Source: Chara braunii (lineage: Eukaryota; Streptophyta; Charophyceae; Charales; Characeae). Taken from it: a stretch of DNA of 64,000 nt. This document shows, piece by piece, positions 13,100 through 24,100 of this stretch. Below the pieces are notes generated by a model. It made no database searches and was not told the DNA's origin. It worked only from the letters and a program-made list of their open reading frames with translations. Position 1 is the first letter of the stretch; the number at the start of each line of letters is the position of its first letter. Position numbers and translations under genes: made by a program. Where the stretch lies: assembly GCA_003427395.1 (NCBI GenBank), contig BFEA01000201.1, positions 986,923-1,050,922 on the forward strand, in the 5' to 3' direction.

Positions 13100-13970
13100 C
13101 TTAAATTTCAGAATGAACGATCATGAAATCTGCTAGGAGTGGTCTGAAATCACTGGAATGACCTGAAGACATTTCATGCCATTTCATAAGTTATAGGTGG
13201 TTTGGGGGTCAAATTTTATGTTTTTTTTTTTTTTTTTTTTTGCCTGTTTTTTTTTTTTTTTNTTCAACGTTGTTGTGGTCCACTTCAAGTCATTTTAGGA
13301 GTTTCAGGTGGGGAGGCCTGAAACCTCTGAAAAAAACTGAAGTGGTTAACGCTTCTGAAAGCGGTTTCAGATCCCCCCATCCAAATGGTTTGATTGATGC
13401 ATCTCAAACCGCTTTCAGATTTTCAGCAACTTCATATTATTTCAGAAGTTTCAGATGGGGAGACCTGAAACCTCTGACAAGATCTGAAGTGGTTGAAGCT
13501 TCTGAAAGTGGTTTCAGCTCCCCCCATCAAAATGATTGAATTGGGGTATCTGAAACCGCTTTCAGATTTTCAGCCACTTCATATTATTTCATGAGTTTCA
13601 GATGGAGAGACATGAAACCTCTGAAATGATCTGAACTGGTTGAAGCTTCTGAAAGAGGTTTCATGCTCCCCCATCCAACCATTGGACATCTGAAACCGCT
13701 TTGAAATTTTCAGCCACTTCAGATCATTTCAGGACTTTCAGGTAGGAAGATTTAAAACGTCTGAAATGATATGACGTGGCTGAAGCTTCTGAAAGCGGTA
13801 ACCGTTTCAGGTCCCCCCATCCAAATGCTTGGATGAGGGGACCTGAAACCGCTTTCAAAAGTTTCACCCACTTTAAGTCATTACCGGAGTTTCAGATGAG
13901 AATCTGAAACCTCTGAAATGACCTGAAGTGGCTGAAGCTTTTGAAAACAGTTTCAGGTTTTCCCATCCAA
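13100..13970. repeat. 148-bp palindromic satellite array in the leader of element 1
   Basis: Five forward arms (about 13318, 13466, 13614, 13752, 13902) share CTGAAACCTCTGAAA through GAAGCTTCTGAAAGCGG. They alternate with their reverse complements (CCGCTTTCAGATTTTCAGCC and the CATTTCAGGAGTTTCAG part). The period is about 148, 148, 138 and 150 bases. Each unit can fold into a stem of about 50 bp closed by short CCCCCATC-containing or GTGGGGAGGC-like loops. The stretch 13100-13220 holds weaker relatives. One N sits at 13262 within a T run. The array lies between the primer binding site and the gag relic. Confidence 0.85.
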
Positions 13971-14099
13971 GCACCTCACACCCGTCTAAAGCAACTAAAA
14001 TTAACATGAAAATAGAGACATCTGTTAACCTTCTCTCGCTCGAACAAGTAGGAAAACTTCTCTCGTCACCTAAAACAGGTTGGCAGAGACAAGAAAGGA

Positions 14100-15230
14100 A
14101 GTAGCTATGGCTAACGCTAATGTGTCTTCCCCTTGTATAATGGTAAGTATTCCAACCACTTTTTCATTCTATTCTAACTACACTCATTTAGAGGCATGAC
14201 TTGAAGCAGTGGAAGCGCCGGAGTATGACGTTGTTGATCTACCCCGAGTCATCACTTTGATCGCCAAAAATATTGTGCACGATTGGTTTAAACGCCACCA
14301 ATGGGTAGATTGTGATACGTTCAAAAAAGTTTTTTCGGCAAAATTTAACGAAGTAAGTGAGGACGCTGCATGGTTTGTGTTGAAAACGCGTCCTCAAGAG
14401 TCAGGGAAACTTTTGCCAGACTTTGTGGACATATTTGAAACAACTCTGGATAAGTCTGGGCGGGAAGAGAATGTTATTCGAGACTGGTTTATAGATCATC
14501 TTCGCAACCCGGTCTTAAAAGCGAAACTGAAAAAGAAAGTCCCTCCCAAAACGACTCAACTATCGGCAATCATTGTCAATTTGAAAGAGCAAGAGATTGA
14601 CTCACAAGACACGGGTAAGTATATACATCAAAGTGAAGAGGACATTGCAGATACGATCGAAGATGTAGCAGTAAAACGAAGATCTTGGCTTCGACCGATT
14701 GGGAGATTTTATCAACGCCACGATCCTTAAAGTGACGGCGGACCAACACTAAGTCATGTCTCTCATGCTCCTTCGCCATCGTCTTTCCCCCCTCCTCTCC
14801 TCCTTTCTCCAAGACGACCCTCGTTGCCGCCGTCGTACGACAATCACTGACGACGACACCCATGAACAACCTTCATCTGGCTCACATGATCCGTGCGGCT
14901 ACCTCTCTACAAGCGAAATGTATAAACCATTTGATCCGGAGTCGAGCGTCACAGATGGATCGATTGGAGCAGGCTCTGCGAAATCTAATGAGTATGTACG
15001 CCACGGTATCACGCTCTACTCCATCTCCTTCTTCGTACCCTTTACTGTCTGCCCCCCCTCTTCAAACCTCAGTTGCTCCTCAGTTGCTCACCCGATTGTT
15101 GTGCAACAGAGAAGAGTAGAACGCTACAATCGTAAGCAGCTCAGACACTTTGCCCGAAACTGTCCCCTTCCCAAGAGGAATCATGCTCCACCTGCAGTTG
15201 CGCCAGTGACTACCAATCAAGGATGAGTAG
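14100..15230 (+). pseudogene. Gag relic of Ty3-like element 1
   Basis: A frame at 14209-14730 (about 170 codons) has the retrotransposon Gag pattern: a WFKRHQW segment, a VFSAKFNE segment, then the LLPDFVDIFE and WFIDHLRNP helices. Further 3' in a shifted frame (about 15140-15190) is RHFARNCPLPKRN, which looks like the second half of a zinc knuckle whose first two cysteines are lost. Gag would assemble the intracellular particle that packages element RNA. The reading frame is broken between the two parts, so it is not functional. The nearby leader motif ACAAGAAAGGAAGTAGCT resembles ACAAGAAGGTAGCT just after the primer binding site of element 2. Confidence 0.7.
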
Positions 15231-15294
15231 TTGTCCCTCTCAAAGGAACAGGAGAAACATTAAATAGTTCCCCTTCCCTAGTTCCTCTCGCACA

Positions 15295-16110
15295 ATGAGA
15301 TATGATTGCATTGACTTTTGGGGCGTCATTTCAAGTTGCAGATGTCGTCGATCTAGCCGAGTACCTCCGGTTGGCAAGGTTAATTAGAGTTATTTGGCCC
15401 GGAAAACATGAGTATGAATGAGTGGGACGTGAATTGGAAGCTGATCCTCAGTTCCGGACAAGAGCAATCGATGCCCTGCAAGCGTAAAAAAGATTAAAAA
15501 TTTGAGTTCATGTCCCCGTCGACCACATGCTAAGCATATGTGAGACCGCAAACGACAAGCTTCTCCAACAATGCCAAAAGAACCAGAAGAGATTTACCTA
15601 TCAGTGTGTCCAAGAAATGTTAAAGAAGAAGAAAGAAATTACGAAACTTGCACCTCCCCTTTTCGATTTCATAGCTGTTGTCGAAAAATTAGGAGAGTCC
15701 GACGCAACTCGAGTGGCGACGATCTCGTACATAGAAAGATATCACTTTATCCGCGTCCCATCGATTCTATGAAAAAAATGGAATGTGATTGCGAAGTATA
15801 GGGGAAGTCATTCGATGGGTTAGTAAATATTGGATCATCTGCTATAGCGCTTTGGCTGGACACAATTTGAAAGACCGGAAGCGTAAACTCCATACTCCCC
15901 CGGTCGTGAAAAAAAAACTATGTTTTGTCAGAAGAATGAACCATGCACATCGAGAGGATAATCGAAAATATCACCATTAAGATTGGGAGAGTGCACATTT
16001 TAGTAAATGCGCTGCTAATTGACGAACAATCATATTCGGTGCTACAGGGATTACTCTGGGCTATGACAGTAGGTGTGCAACTATATTTCTAGTATAAACA
16101 ACTCATTTTC
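15295..16110 (+). pseudogene. Protease-region relic of element 1
   Basis: Conceptual translation in interrupted frames aligns with element 2. HMLSICETANDKLL (about 15527) matches HLLSVSEQANERML, and a VLQGLLWAMTVGVQLYF segment (about 16030-16090) matches the VLLGLSALTALRANLDF end of the element 2 protease. The active-site position reads NIGSSA instead of D(S/T)G. Several stop codons and frame changes occur. Retropepsins cleave Gag-Pol; this one cannot be active. Confidence 0.6.
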
Positions 16111-16640
16111 ACCCACACGAAAGGAAAACCACAAACAGTCCCTCTGCGCCTCTCCATGCGTTGTCGGGGCAAATACCCTTGGGTTCTTAAACGCCAGACG
16201 CTGTCCGACTCTTTCGTTGAATTGAAGGACTTGATGAGGCGCACGTTTGCCAAAAGTTTATTCAGACCCGATCTATGACCGAGACACTTAAAGTTTCCAT
16301 ACTTTAGTCTGGACGAGTGTGGTGTCCGGGAGTAACGGATGTGAATGGCAATGCTTTGCTTTTGTCGAAGCCGCCGGAACGTGCGGACATGGGAACGCTA
16401 AAGTTAAACCTTATCTAAAATAATGTCGCGTGGTTGCTAAGCCCCGTGATTCAGGTTCTAAGTAGGCTGAAAAGGGTGGTCGTGCTAGATGTTAGGCCGC
16501 GGTACGAAGGAAATAGAAGGCCGGGCCACAAGGTCCACTCCGTACGGAGGACCGGATACTGTTTCACGGCCGGCCGCGGGCCGCCGAGCCAAGCCACAAA
16601 GTTGGGCCGCCTGTCGAGTTGACAGGTAACACGGCTAGAG
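16111..16640. other. Probable degraded pol tail of element 1, then GC-rich unassigned sequence
   Basis: No reverse transcriptase motif can be found after 16110, so the element is truncated or too decayed. From 16490 the sequence turns GC-rich, with GGCCGGGCC, CCGGCCGCGGG and related strings. Confidence 0.4.
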
Positions 16641-16642
16641 AT

Positions 16643-16736
16643 GAGGCAGGCCGAGCCTGCCCAACTATGGCAGGTGGGCCTACAAGGAGGCAGGCCGAGC
16701 CAACCCAACTATGGCAGGTGGGCCTACAGGGAGGCA
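16643..16736. repeat. 44-bp tandem repeat, two units
   Basis: GAGGCAGGCCGAGCC...CCCAACTATGGCAGGTGG is repeated with a period of exactly 44 bases (16643 and 16687), and a third start at about 16731 breaks off after GAGGCA. The units differ mainly at TG versus AA after GAGCC. Confidence 0.85.
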
Positions 16737-16776
16737 ACTCTTCTTATAGAAGAGTTGCGGGCTTAGCTCCCGTGAT

Positions 16777-16867
16777 AGGAGCTAGCCCAATAGGTACGAC
16801 CATCTGACTTTCACCCTGCAGATTCAGGGATCGAGCCCGACGCCAGGCAACTGGGCTAGCTCCTTTT
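16777..16867 (+). repeat. tRNA-Glu-like element with extended acceptor-type stem
   Basis: AGGAGCTAGCCCAATAGGTA contains an A-box-like TAGCCCAATAGG. It is followed by a CTGACTTTCACC segment that resembles the tRNA-Glu (UUC) anticodon loop, then a B-box GGGATCGAGCCC. The ends AGGAGCTAGCCCA and TGGGCTAGCTCCT are exact complements, and TTTT (polymerase III terminator) follows at once. It is not a normal cloverleaf because the acceptor stem is too long. A structural relative is at 23908-23995; sequence relatives of the anticodon/T-arm part are at 38361-38423 (minus) and perhaps near 27450-27500 (minus). Confidence 0.6.
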
Positions 16868-16946
16868 GTTAGGAGCAACCGATTTCCTCTGAAGCGACGC
16901 GGTTGATTTCGGCCGCACGATCTCAGAGATCGTCTCGGCCGCACAT

Positions 16947-17006
16947 AGATTAACATGGCCCCTACGTAAGGATAACACGCATAAATCGAGAAATGGCCCG
17001 AAGTTT
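16947..17006 (+). pseudogene. U6 snRNA 3'-part fragment
   Basis: AGATTAACATGGCCCCTACG, then TAAGGATAACACGCATAAAT and CGAGAAATGG match the U6 3' two thirds with several substitutions. The 5' third is absent. It is joined 15 bases later to a minus-strand tRNA-like fragment. Confidence 0.8.
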
Positions 17007-17021
17007 AATTTCGATCCGAGC

Positions 17022-17082
17022 AGGGATCGAACTCGGATCTGTATTTCAATAGTTCGTGGGTTCCTCACGAATGTGATATGAC
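17022..17082 (-). repeat. tRNA-like fragment fused downstream of a U6 fragment
   Basis: On the minus strand GAACCCACGAACTATTGAAA precedes CAGATCCGAGTTCGATCCC, which carries a clean B-box (GTTCGATCC). The layout is the same as at 6366-6412 and 36148-36205. The head-to-head U6/tRNA-like arrangement looks like a template-switch product. Confidence 0.5.
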
Positions 17083-17399
17083 CGTTGGCTGCTGCTAACG
17101 GAACAAGAAGAAAAAAATAAAAAAATAATAAATAAAACTAAAATTAACAACATGTTGAAGCGCCAGATGGCACTATAGGAAGTGACTAGGGCGTTTCAAG
17201 CCACAGTGCACTTGATAGTGCCCCTAGGAAACGGGCGACCGTTTTTCTACTCCTAAGGTAAGTGTTTCGGTTTTTTTTTGTTTTTCTTTCTTTCCTTTTT
17301 TAGATTTTTATTAGATTTTCTTCTTAGATTTATTCTAGATTTTTTTTATACATTCTTTAGATTTTACATTTTATTTTTTTTGTCTTATTCGATTCTACC

Positions 17400-17540
17400 A
17401 GGCACCCGTTCGTTTTCATGAACGGGTTGAACGGGTTGCTCTTGTAGGTTGGGCAAAATCGAACGAATCTGAAGGGACTTTTTGTGCACCTCTAGAAGGA
17501 TTGTCGCGTCAGCTCGCTCGTCGCTGGCGACAATCGCGAT

Positions 17541-17616
<76 letters not shown>

Positions 17617-18140
17617 AAGGAACCTTACATGGCAACGATGACGAGAGGAGCAACGACTAGAAAGCTTAGTTTTACTTTATTTTTTTCTTTTATTGAAGTT
17701 TTTTTTTTTTTTTTCCCCCCTTAGGTTCCCCTCCTACCCCTTATTTCTGAGGGTCAAGTTTTGTGTCCGTTCGTTTGAGCAACGGGCTGCAAAACAAAGT
17801 TGCACCTGGCGCAACAGACACCCAGGTACAGGCGCATGGGGGAGAAGGCCCTGATGAGTTTGAGTTTAGTTTGACTCTGTGAAATGATTTAAAAAAGGGG
17901 GTGGCCGTTTGTTTTGAACGACGAGTTGCCCCTTACACGGGGGAAAACGAGGGGGGGGGCTTAAAAAGTTAGAAGAAGAAGGGGAAAAAAAAAAAAAAAA
18001 AAAAAACGAGAAAAAGAAGGAAGGAAAAAAGAAAAAAGGAAACGGCCGCGCATTTGGATGCGGCCGAGGAACAGGTACAACCCCCATAAGGTTTTAGGGG
18101 GTGACGTGACTGCACTTGTTCGTTTTTGAACAGGCTGCAG
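17400..18140. repeat. Array of variable-stem hairpins with CGTTT-type loops
   Basis: Four hairpins are spaced by 140-360 bases: ACCCGTTC/GAACGGGT near 17404, CCGTT/AACGG near 17769, a weaker GGCCGT/ACG near 17902 and TTGTTC/GAACA near 18117. Each has a loop close to GTTTT or CGTTTGAG and is followed by a (G/A)G(C/T)TGC string. A GA dinucleotide run (17543-17614) and T runs lie between them. Confidence 0.5.
17543..17614. repeat. GA dinucleotide microsatellite
   Basis: About 36 uninterrupted GA units. Confidence 0.95.
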
Positions 18141-18559
18141 AGAATGGTTGGGTATAGGCATTTCTAGAAGTATGTGGCCCAAGAGAATGGGCAAATACTT
18201 CTAGGAACTGAAGACCCAAGTTCCCCTAGGGGAACATCAAGGACTCTGACCCTTCATCATGGGTTAGATCAAGGGCTCAGAACAGTTATGAATTTTTGGT
18301 TGAGGGCAAGGCAGCTTCCCACAACCTTCAGCTGGTTATAAAAGTTAGCACTCCACCCAGCAGCCTCACACTTGTGGCAGTGCTGCTGGGATATTCACTT
18401 GGTGAATGCTGGCTGGTTGCTGCATGCCGCTAGAGAGGAGATGCTGCTGGTGGAGTGGAGTTCTGCAAAGAGTTGGAGGAGAACAGACCAGGGCAGCTAT
18501 AGCCAAGGTTTAAAGGCTCTCTGCCCCACCCTTGTGCTGGTGCTGTGGTGGTAAGGCTG

Positions 18560-18910
18560 CGTCAGGGTCCGGACAGTGCGGCAAGTGACACCTATTTTAG
18601 TGGGGTTGTGCTGCCGGACTGCCGCCGCGGCATCAAAACCTTCCTAAGGGAAGGTGCTGCAGGATTTGTTGCTCGACGCTAAAGGTTTTTCTTAACGTGA
18701 GTGTAGGGAGGTGCTGTTGGACTTACGGTGTGGCGACATCAAGGTCTCCATAAGGGGAGGTGCTGTCCGTTTGGCGGCACGATAATCGCGACATTTTTTT
18801 TGTGAGGTTACGCTGCCAAATTTTTGGCACGACAGCGGAGTTTCGCTGCGAAACTGCTGCCAACTGTTTTTGGCACGACAGTCGTGGTACCGGTTTCAAT
18901 GGCGCGGTGA
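18560..18910. repeat. Diverged tandem modules with GCTGC...GGCACGACA
   Basis: About six modules of 50-95 bases share AGGTGCTG(C/T) and a later GGC(A/G)CGACA-like string. The last two form explicit stems, GCCAAATTTTTGGC near 18813 and TGCCAACTGTTTTTGGCA near 18857. No protein reading is apparent. Confidence 0.5.
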
Positions 18911-20100
18911 GCGGCAGTCCCGCTTTTAATTTTTGATCTGCGTGGTAATGGTGGACTATTTCTCTCATGATCCGACGATTTTAAATTTAAAACACTGGTG
19001 CACATTTGGGATTGTGCATCAGTGGCGTGTGAGCATGAGGCGGTGCTATTGGACGACTGTGGTACTAGTTTTAACGACAATGTCGAGCGGTAATTCCGCT
19101 GTTAATTTTTTGAGGTGCACATCGCTTTCATCATGGTGTAGAGATTAGGCTAGTGTTGGTGCACGATTGGGTCTGTGTGGCAGTGGTGCATGGGCCGGTG
19201 GCATGAAGAGAGCGAGGAGTGAGCGCTCGCGACAGTGGCTATTGGAGTTGCGACACTTACGGTTTGAGCCGGAAGGATATTTTTGTTGGGGCTCGCGATA
19301 TTTGCGGTTTTGAGCCCCAGCCACATTTATTTTTTTTGTGGCTCGCGGTGCGAGCGGTTTTTGAGTTTGGAACCATCCGGTGGTACGGCGGCAATGTGGG
19401 ACCATCTGGGACCATTTTGGGACAAGGTGGAATTGATTTTGAGATCGGCACTGGAGTGATGGCATGACCATTGTGAGTGGACAGGGTGATTGGAGGCGGC
19501 GTGAACTTGCGATTGGTTGGTGGGACAAATATTTCGTGAAGTGCAGTAGGGACTGTTGGGACCACATGAGACTTATTGTGGGGACACTGTCCTGAAGGGC
19601 TATCTCGCTTGAGTTTTTGTGACCCAATATCTGTTCTTTTGAACAGTTGAGAGAGGACGCGGACCGTGGCTCGGGAGAAAGGCCACAACCTGTGAAGTTG
19701 TGAGCCTCGTATTTTTATAAGCGCCAAATATTTTCATATTCAACGACGATTATTTTCTTCTGATTGAAATATTACCCGACTTTCTTGAGTGAGCTGGACC
19801 GAACTTCACTCAAAGTCAGTAGAATGGCTCTGATTTCTCTTCACACCTGTGTGAACCCACACTTTGCTTGACCCTGTTCAATCGAATGTTCATTAAAAAA
19901 GCAAAGGAAATATGTGTTTGCATGTGAATGATGAGGTCTGACTTGAGTATGGGATTACACTGGTTTTCTCTTGAACTTGTTGTCTTTGCATGTGGTGCAG
20001 GTTGGTAGAAGGATGCTTGTAAATAAGAATGATTTTGCCTATTGGAGGGAAAAAAATAAAATTTGTCTTTTTTCTATCGTCCACCTGCCTGTTTGTCAAA
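18911..20100. other. Unassigned region
   Basis: Open frames on the minus strand (19145-19627 and 19257-19727) overlap in different frames and lack domains. A small repeat of GTGGGACCATCTGGGACCA lies near 19397. No supported gene. Confidence 0.5.
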
Positions 20101-20460
20101 GTTAACTTTGTTGTTATAATATCTTCCCAGACTTTAGGTAAGGTCATGGGATCGAACCTTATTTCTTCCCTTTAGTCAGCTTCGACCTATGATTGAAAAA
20201 CTTTTAAAAGGCGGAGAACAACTTGAAAAGACCTTTCGCCTCCGCATTGTGCTTCTAGAAACGTAGACCAATCTGTTGGATCATGAATGATTATGAGACG
20301 CATGAGTGGTATATTGCTTAGTGTCTTGGCGGGCCTAACGTTTGTCCGAGCTCCATATGAGGTCATAAGCTTGAACCTTATTTATGCTTTGAGGAGGCCA
20401 CGACTTTTCGTAAAATTCAAGCAAAAATTTTAACAAAAAAAAAAAAAAAAAAAAAAAAAA
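20100..20460 (+). mobile_element. Candidate tRNA-derived SINE with poly(A) tail, preceded by a partial copy
   Basis: The full candidate (about 20285-20460) has GTGGTATATTGCTTAGTG in A-box position, AGGTCATAAGCTTGAACC as a degenerate B-box region and a 3' body. It ends in about 25 adenines at 20436-20460. The stretch 20143-20215 repeats the GGTCATGGGATCGAACCTTA and TTCGACC body without a tail. Polymerase III boxes plus a poly(A) tail fit a SINE; target-site duplications were not found by eye. Confidence 0.45.
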
Positions 20461-23000
20461 GGGATAAAGAGAATGAAGAAGGGTGTTCAATTTTCTTTTT
20501 TGAGAAAAGGACAATGCTCATTTTCTAAGAAACTAAAGACATTTGTGCCCTTACCGTTTTTTTTCTTCCATTGCTTTCATTGCACCATTCAATGACCCCT
20601 GTTTGCTTGTGTGTGTGTGGAGATATGCATGTGTGCGGTGACATCTAAGAATACACAGCTGCACTTTAGGGGATTTGAAAGGAACTGGTTTTGAAAATAC
20701 ACAAATAATTTCGTTTCAAATTATAGCATGCATATAATGCAATTTGAAGTGTAGAACTGTTCAGCATCTGTGCTATGCAGAAATTACAAATGCTAGAGAT
20801 GTTTTGTCCTATGTTGCACACATTCAATTTGGCTCCCAAGCAGATCATTGTTCAAACCATTATATCATATTGTATTCTATAAAACGAAAGAGACGAGGTC
20901 ATGAACAATAAGATGACATAATTATATAAAAACAAACGAAAACAAAAATAGAAACAAAAATATAAAACCACCCGATGTTTTTGGAAGTTCACTGGTATGT
21001 TTCCCCTTCCGAAAATGTTTACAGTTGTACAGATGGCACACCGTGTATGCTACCCAACCTTCCATCAACGATATGCCCAACAAAACGTGAAACTTGAGAA
21101 GTGGACATAGAGCCAATAATATTCTCCACCATAAGTGCAAGTCATCGCCATAGACACGCCGCACAACTCGGAAAAGCAATCGACGAAAAAAAATAAAAAG
21201 ATGCAAATTAATAAGGGAAAAACAAGCATCTGCATCAACTACTAATGTATGGCGAGGATGACTAACACAGTCAAGGAAGCCGACCATCTCCACCTTACCC
21301 TTCCCAACTTCCTCAACAACATAGTCATAACCTTGTAGGATCGAAATCTCGAAAAACGATATTTGAATTTCTAGCCTTGCATGGTGGATGCATTTCAAAA
21401 ACCTGCTTCAACACACAAACGGTTAATGGAAGGCAAAAAATTCAGGGTTTTTCGCCGTGTCGCTACAAACAATGTTGTTGAAACTTTTGCGAACAAACTA
21501 TACAGGGTCATAATACAAACATAAAAAAAACAATCAGGCAAAGAAAAAACGAAAAAATCAAACTCAACAGCACTATAAATTCCTATTAAGAGTAGCTTTC
21601 GGATTTCGTCAAAGCGTTTTTTGAGTCTGTTGTTTTTGCTAAGTTTTTTGTTACTGCTTCAAATACGGCGAAACTAAATACAGATATACGCTAAAGCACA
21701 TATATAACAGGCTAAAAGAAAAATTGAGAAAAGAGTAAAAATTCAGGGAAATATGACAGTTTCGGTGAAAAATTCGCCATCCTTCCATTAACCGCCTACG
21801 AGAGAGATGATTATGTCGCCGTGAACATCACGGAAGGCTCGGTCCCACTCGTCAGAAAAAGCAGGGTGGACACCCAATTCCCTTTGTTGGAAAAGCAGGG
21901 TGGACGCCTAGTGCCCTTTGCTTGTTCGTCATAAAATCCAGTATGACTAACTACATGATCTAAAACACTTGTAATTGATCTCCTTCTGCTTCTCCAACAA
22001 AGATGCCAATTTTTTTCGTGCAGTTCTTGCCTGTCCGTCTGTACCTCTCCTCCCACATCCGATTTGAGATCCACCCTAGCCGATCATGCCTTCTGATGCA
22101 CATGTGAGGAACCGAAGCATTTGCACATAGTTTGTCGTCTTCACAAAAACAAATCTGTCAAAGGAATCTGCTCATCCGAGAACCATGGTTGGGACACCTT
22201 CCTTAGCGGCTTGTTCGGAACTTTTCCTCCACCACTTTCTTCGTGTGAATTGTCCGTTACCGAAGAAGGCGTCTACTCCTTCCAAATCGACGAAGATTTT
22301 GAAGGACAAGTGGTTTATGAACTTCCACGAGGACCAAGCTGGGAGGATAGATGACATCTCTATCTGGGGCATGACCACACGTGCATCGATGGTCTACTGA
22401 CGTGGCACGAAAGTCGCTTCTGTTGTGTCGGGAATGAGGGAACTGCCTACCCCGACACTTGGAGACAGAGTAAACTGCGTTGAAGCACAAAATTCTTTAG
22501 TTGGGGTTTGTGGAAGGGTGACATTCAGCCATGAATGACATTTCCCTGCCCCTCGGGGACGCCATATCCAGGGGTCACTAAAGGTGGTGTCGGGGACATT
22601 GGGTGTGTTACATTGGTTTGCAATACGCATGTGCTGCTGGGTTGTTCCTCCCAGTCTGGGCTGAAGGAAGTTTGCAAAAAAGTTGCCCCAAGTTATGGAG
22701 TTGTCCTCCCGGAAAAGCGGTGGCGTTGGAATCAACCGACACTCATCCATGGACCCAGCATGCTGATGTTCCATTGAAGTGTCTGCCATGGACAAAGATT
22801 GTTGATAAGACAAAGTGTGGTAATTTAGGACTAACGGACTTCACTTTCAAAGGCAGGAGATGACGAAAAGAACAACAGGGACGCATAACAAGACAAAGAC
22901 GATGCAAAAGAGTACAACTACAAAACAAATCGCGAAAAGTGTCGTGATGGAGATGAAAAGATCGAACTACGATGTAGTACGTGAAGTATAAACTATGCTA
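20461..23000. other. Unassigned AT-rich region
   Basis: No recognisable gene. A 37-bp tandem duplication, AAAAGCAGGGTGGACRCCYA, lies at 21856-21925. Open frames at 22121-22354 (plus) and 22394-22813 (minus) show no known motif. Confidence 0.5.
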
Positions 23001-23022
23001 GAGGAAGGGGCGTTGTTGGAGC

Positions 23023-23052
23023 AAACGCCCTTACAAGGGTATTTGCTCATGA
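23023..23052. repeat. 14-bp-stem palindrome related to the R1 palindrome
   Basis: GAGCAAACGCCCTT pairs with AAGGGTATTTGCTC around an AC centre, 12 of 14 positions matching. The core is the reverse complement of the palindrome GCGGATACCCTTGTAAGGGT in the three R1 copies. Confidence 0.7.
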
Positions 23053-23900
23053 TTTTGCATTCGGTACATTATCGACGCCGGTTACCATGCCCGGGACTCT
23101 CTGGAGTAAAAAGTGAGAACTTTTTTGGCTTGGCGGCGTGAAGCAAACTTCTCAATCACTAAATCTGACATTGCTGAGTAGTCATACTCAGTGATATGAT
23201 GTGTACAACAATCGGTAAGGGTTGATAAAAATTAAAAGTCTCCGACAGTGAGGGTCGGAGGATTGGAAGAGAACAAGAAAAGGTCGCGCGGGATGCGACG
23301 ACCACAATCTAAATCAGTCAAAGGTTCAGGCGGTAAGCGAAAAACGAATTAGATCGAATCTAGAGACGTCGGACTGACCGGTATGGGAGAACCTGTGGAT
23401 AGCGCTGCCGTAAACAGGAAAGTGGACTGAAAGAATAATATAAGCCCTGGCCGTGCGGCCAGGGCAGCCAATAGAAACGTATCACGACCACACTAAGTGG
23501 CCGCGACCGACGTTGGGCCTCTAAAAAGGCCAATTGTTGTCTTCCTTTGCGCGACATCGAGTGCAGGGCACATCTACCTCTACTTGGTGTGATACCGACC
23601 TACTACCTGCTACTTGAGTATTTTCCACTGCTCTGAAGAGTCGCGGGCCTTTTTCCCCGCCACTTGAGTGTTTTCCCCGCCGCGACCCACAATGTCACGA
23701 CCACAGGTAAATACCGGCCCTCCAGACCTTCCAATCAACCAAGTGCCCTCGCGGGACACAGACACACTCAAGATCGACAAGCACTCAGACAGACACGGAG
23801 ACCAGCAAACGTAAACACACACAGACTTGAAAACGGGCTAAGACCGCTAGGGGGCTTGAGCCCCGATACTCTACATATATCTGAGTGGCATCTCTCTTAA
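23053..23900. other. Unassigned region
   Basis: No recognisable gene. Two phrases with CTTGAGT(A/G)TTTTCC and CCGCC near 23612 and 23663 form a short duplication. Confidence 0.5.
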
Positions 23901-23907
23901 CCAGAAT

Positions 23908-23995
23908 AGGAGCTAACTTAGTAGGTTTAAGGTGCACATTGTTAAGCGAAGGGTGTAGGGAACGAATCCATCTAACTTCTAAGCTAGCTCCTTTT
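23908..23995 (+). repeat. tRNA-like element, second copy of the long-stem type
   Basis: AGGAGCTAACTTAGTAGGTTT (A-box-like TAACTTAGTAGG) leads to GGGAACGAATCC in B-box position. It closes with AAGCTAGCTCCT, complementary to the start, then TTTT. Layout and length match 16777-16867, but the anticodon region differs. Confidence 0.5.
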
Positions 23996-24019
23996 ATGGA
24001 GAAGCTCAACAACGTTTTT

Positions 24020-24100
24020 CACCTGGGCTCAGTAGGTCGGGGCTCGAACCCATGACCTTGGTATCAAAGCTAGTTACAGTTAGAACCCGTTGCGACAAAT
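24020..24100 (-). repeat. tRNA-like fragment, minus strand
   Basis: On the minus strand CAACGGGTTCTAACTGTAAC is followed by CATGGGTTCGAGCCCC, a good B-box and T arm, and CTACTGAGCCC. The two ends do not pair as an acceptor stem, so this is more likely a SINE remnant than a tRNA gene. Confidence 0.4.

Noticed and set aside
16777-16867. Functional tRNA-Glu gene
   Set aside because: The acceptor-like stem is 13 bp, not 7, and D and anticodon stems are poor.
22394-22813. Minus-strand 139-codon frame
   Set aside because: No motif, no second copy, overlapping plus frames of comparable quality.
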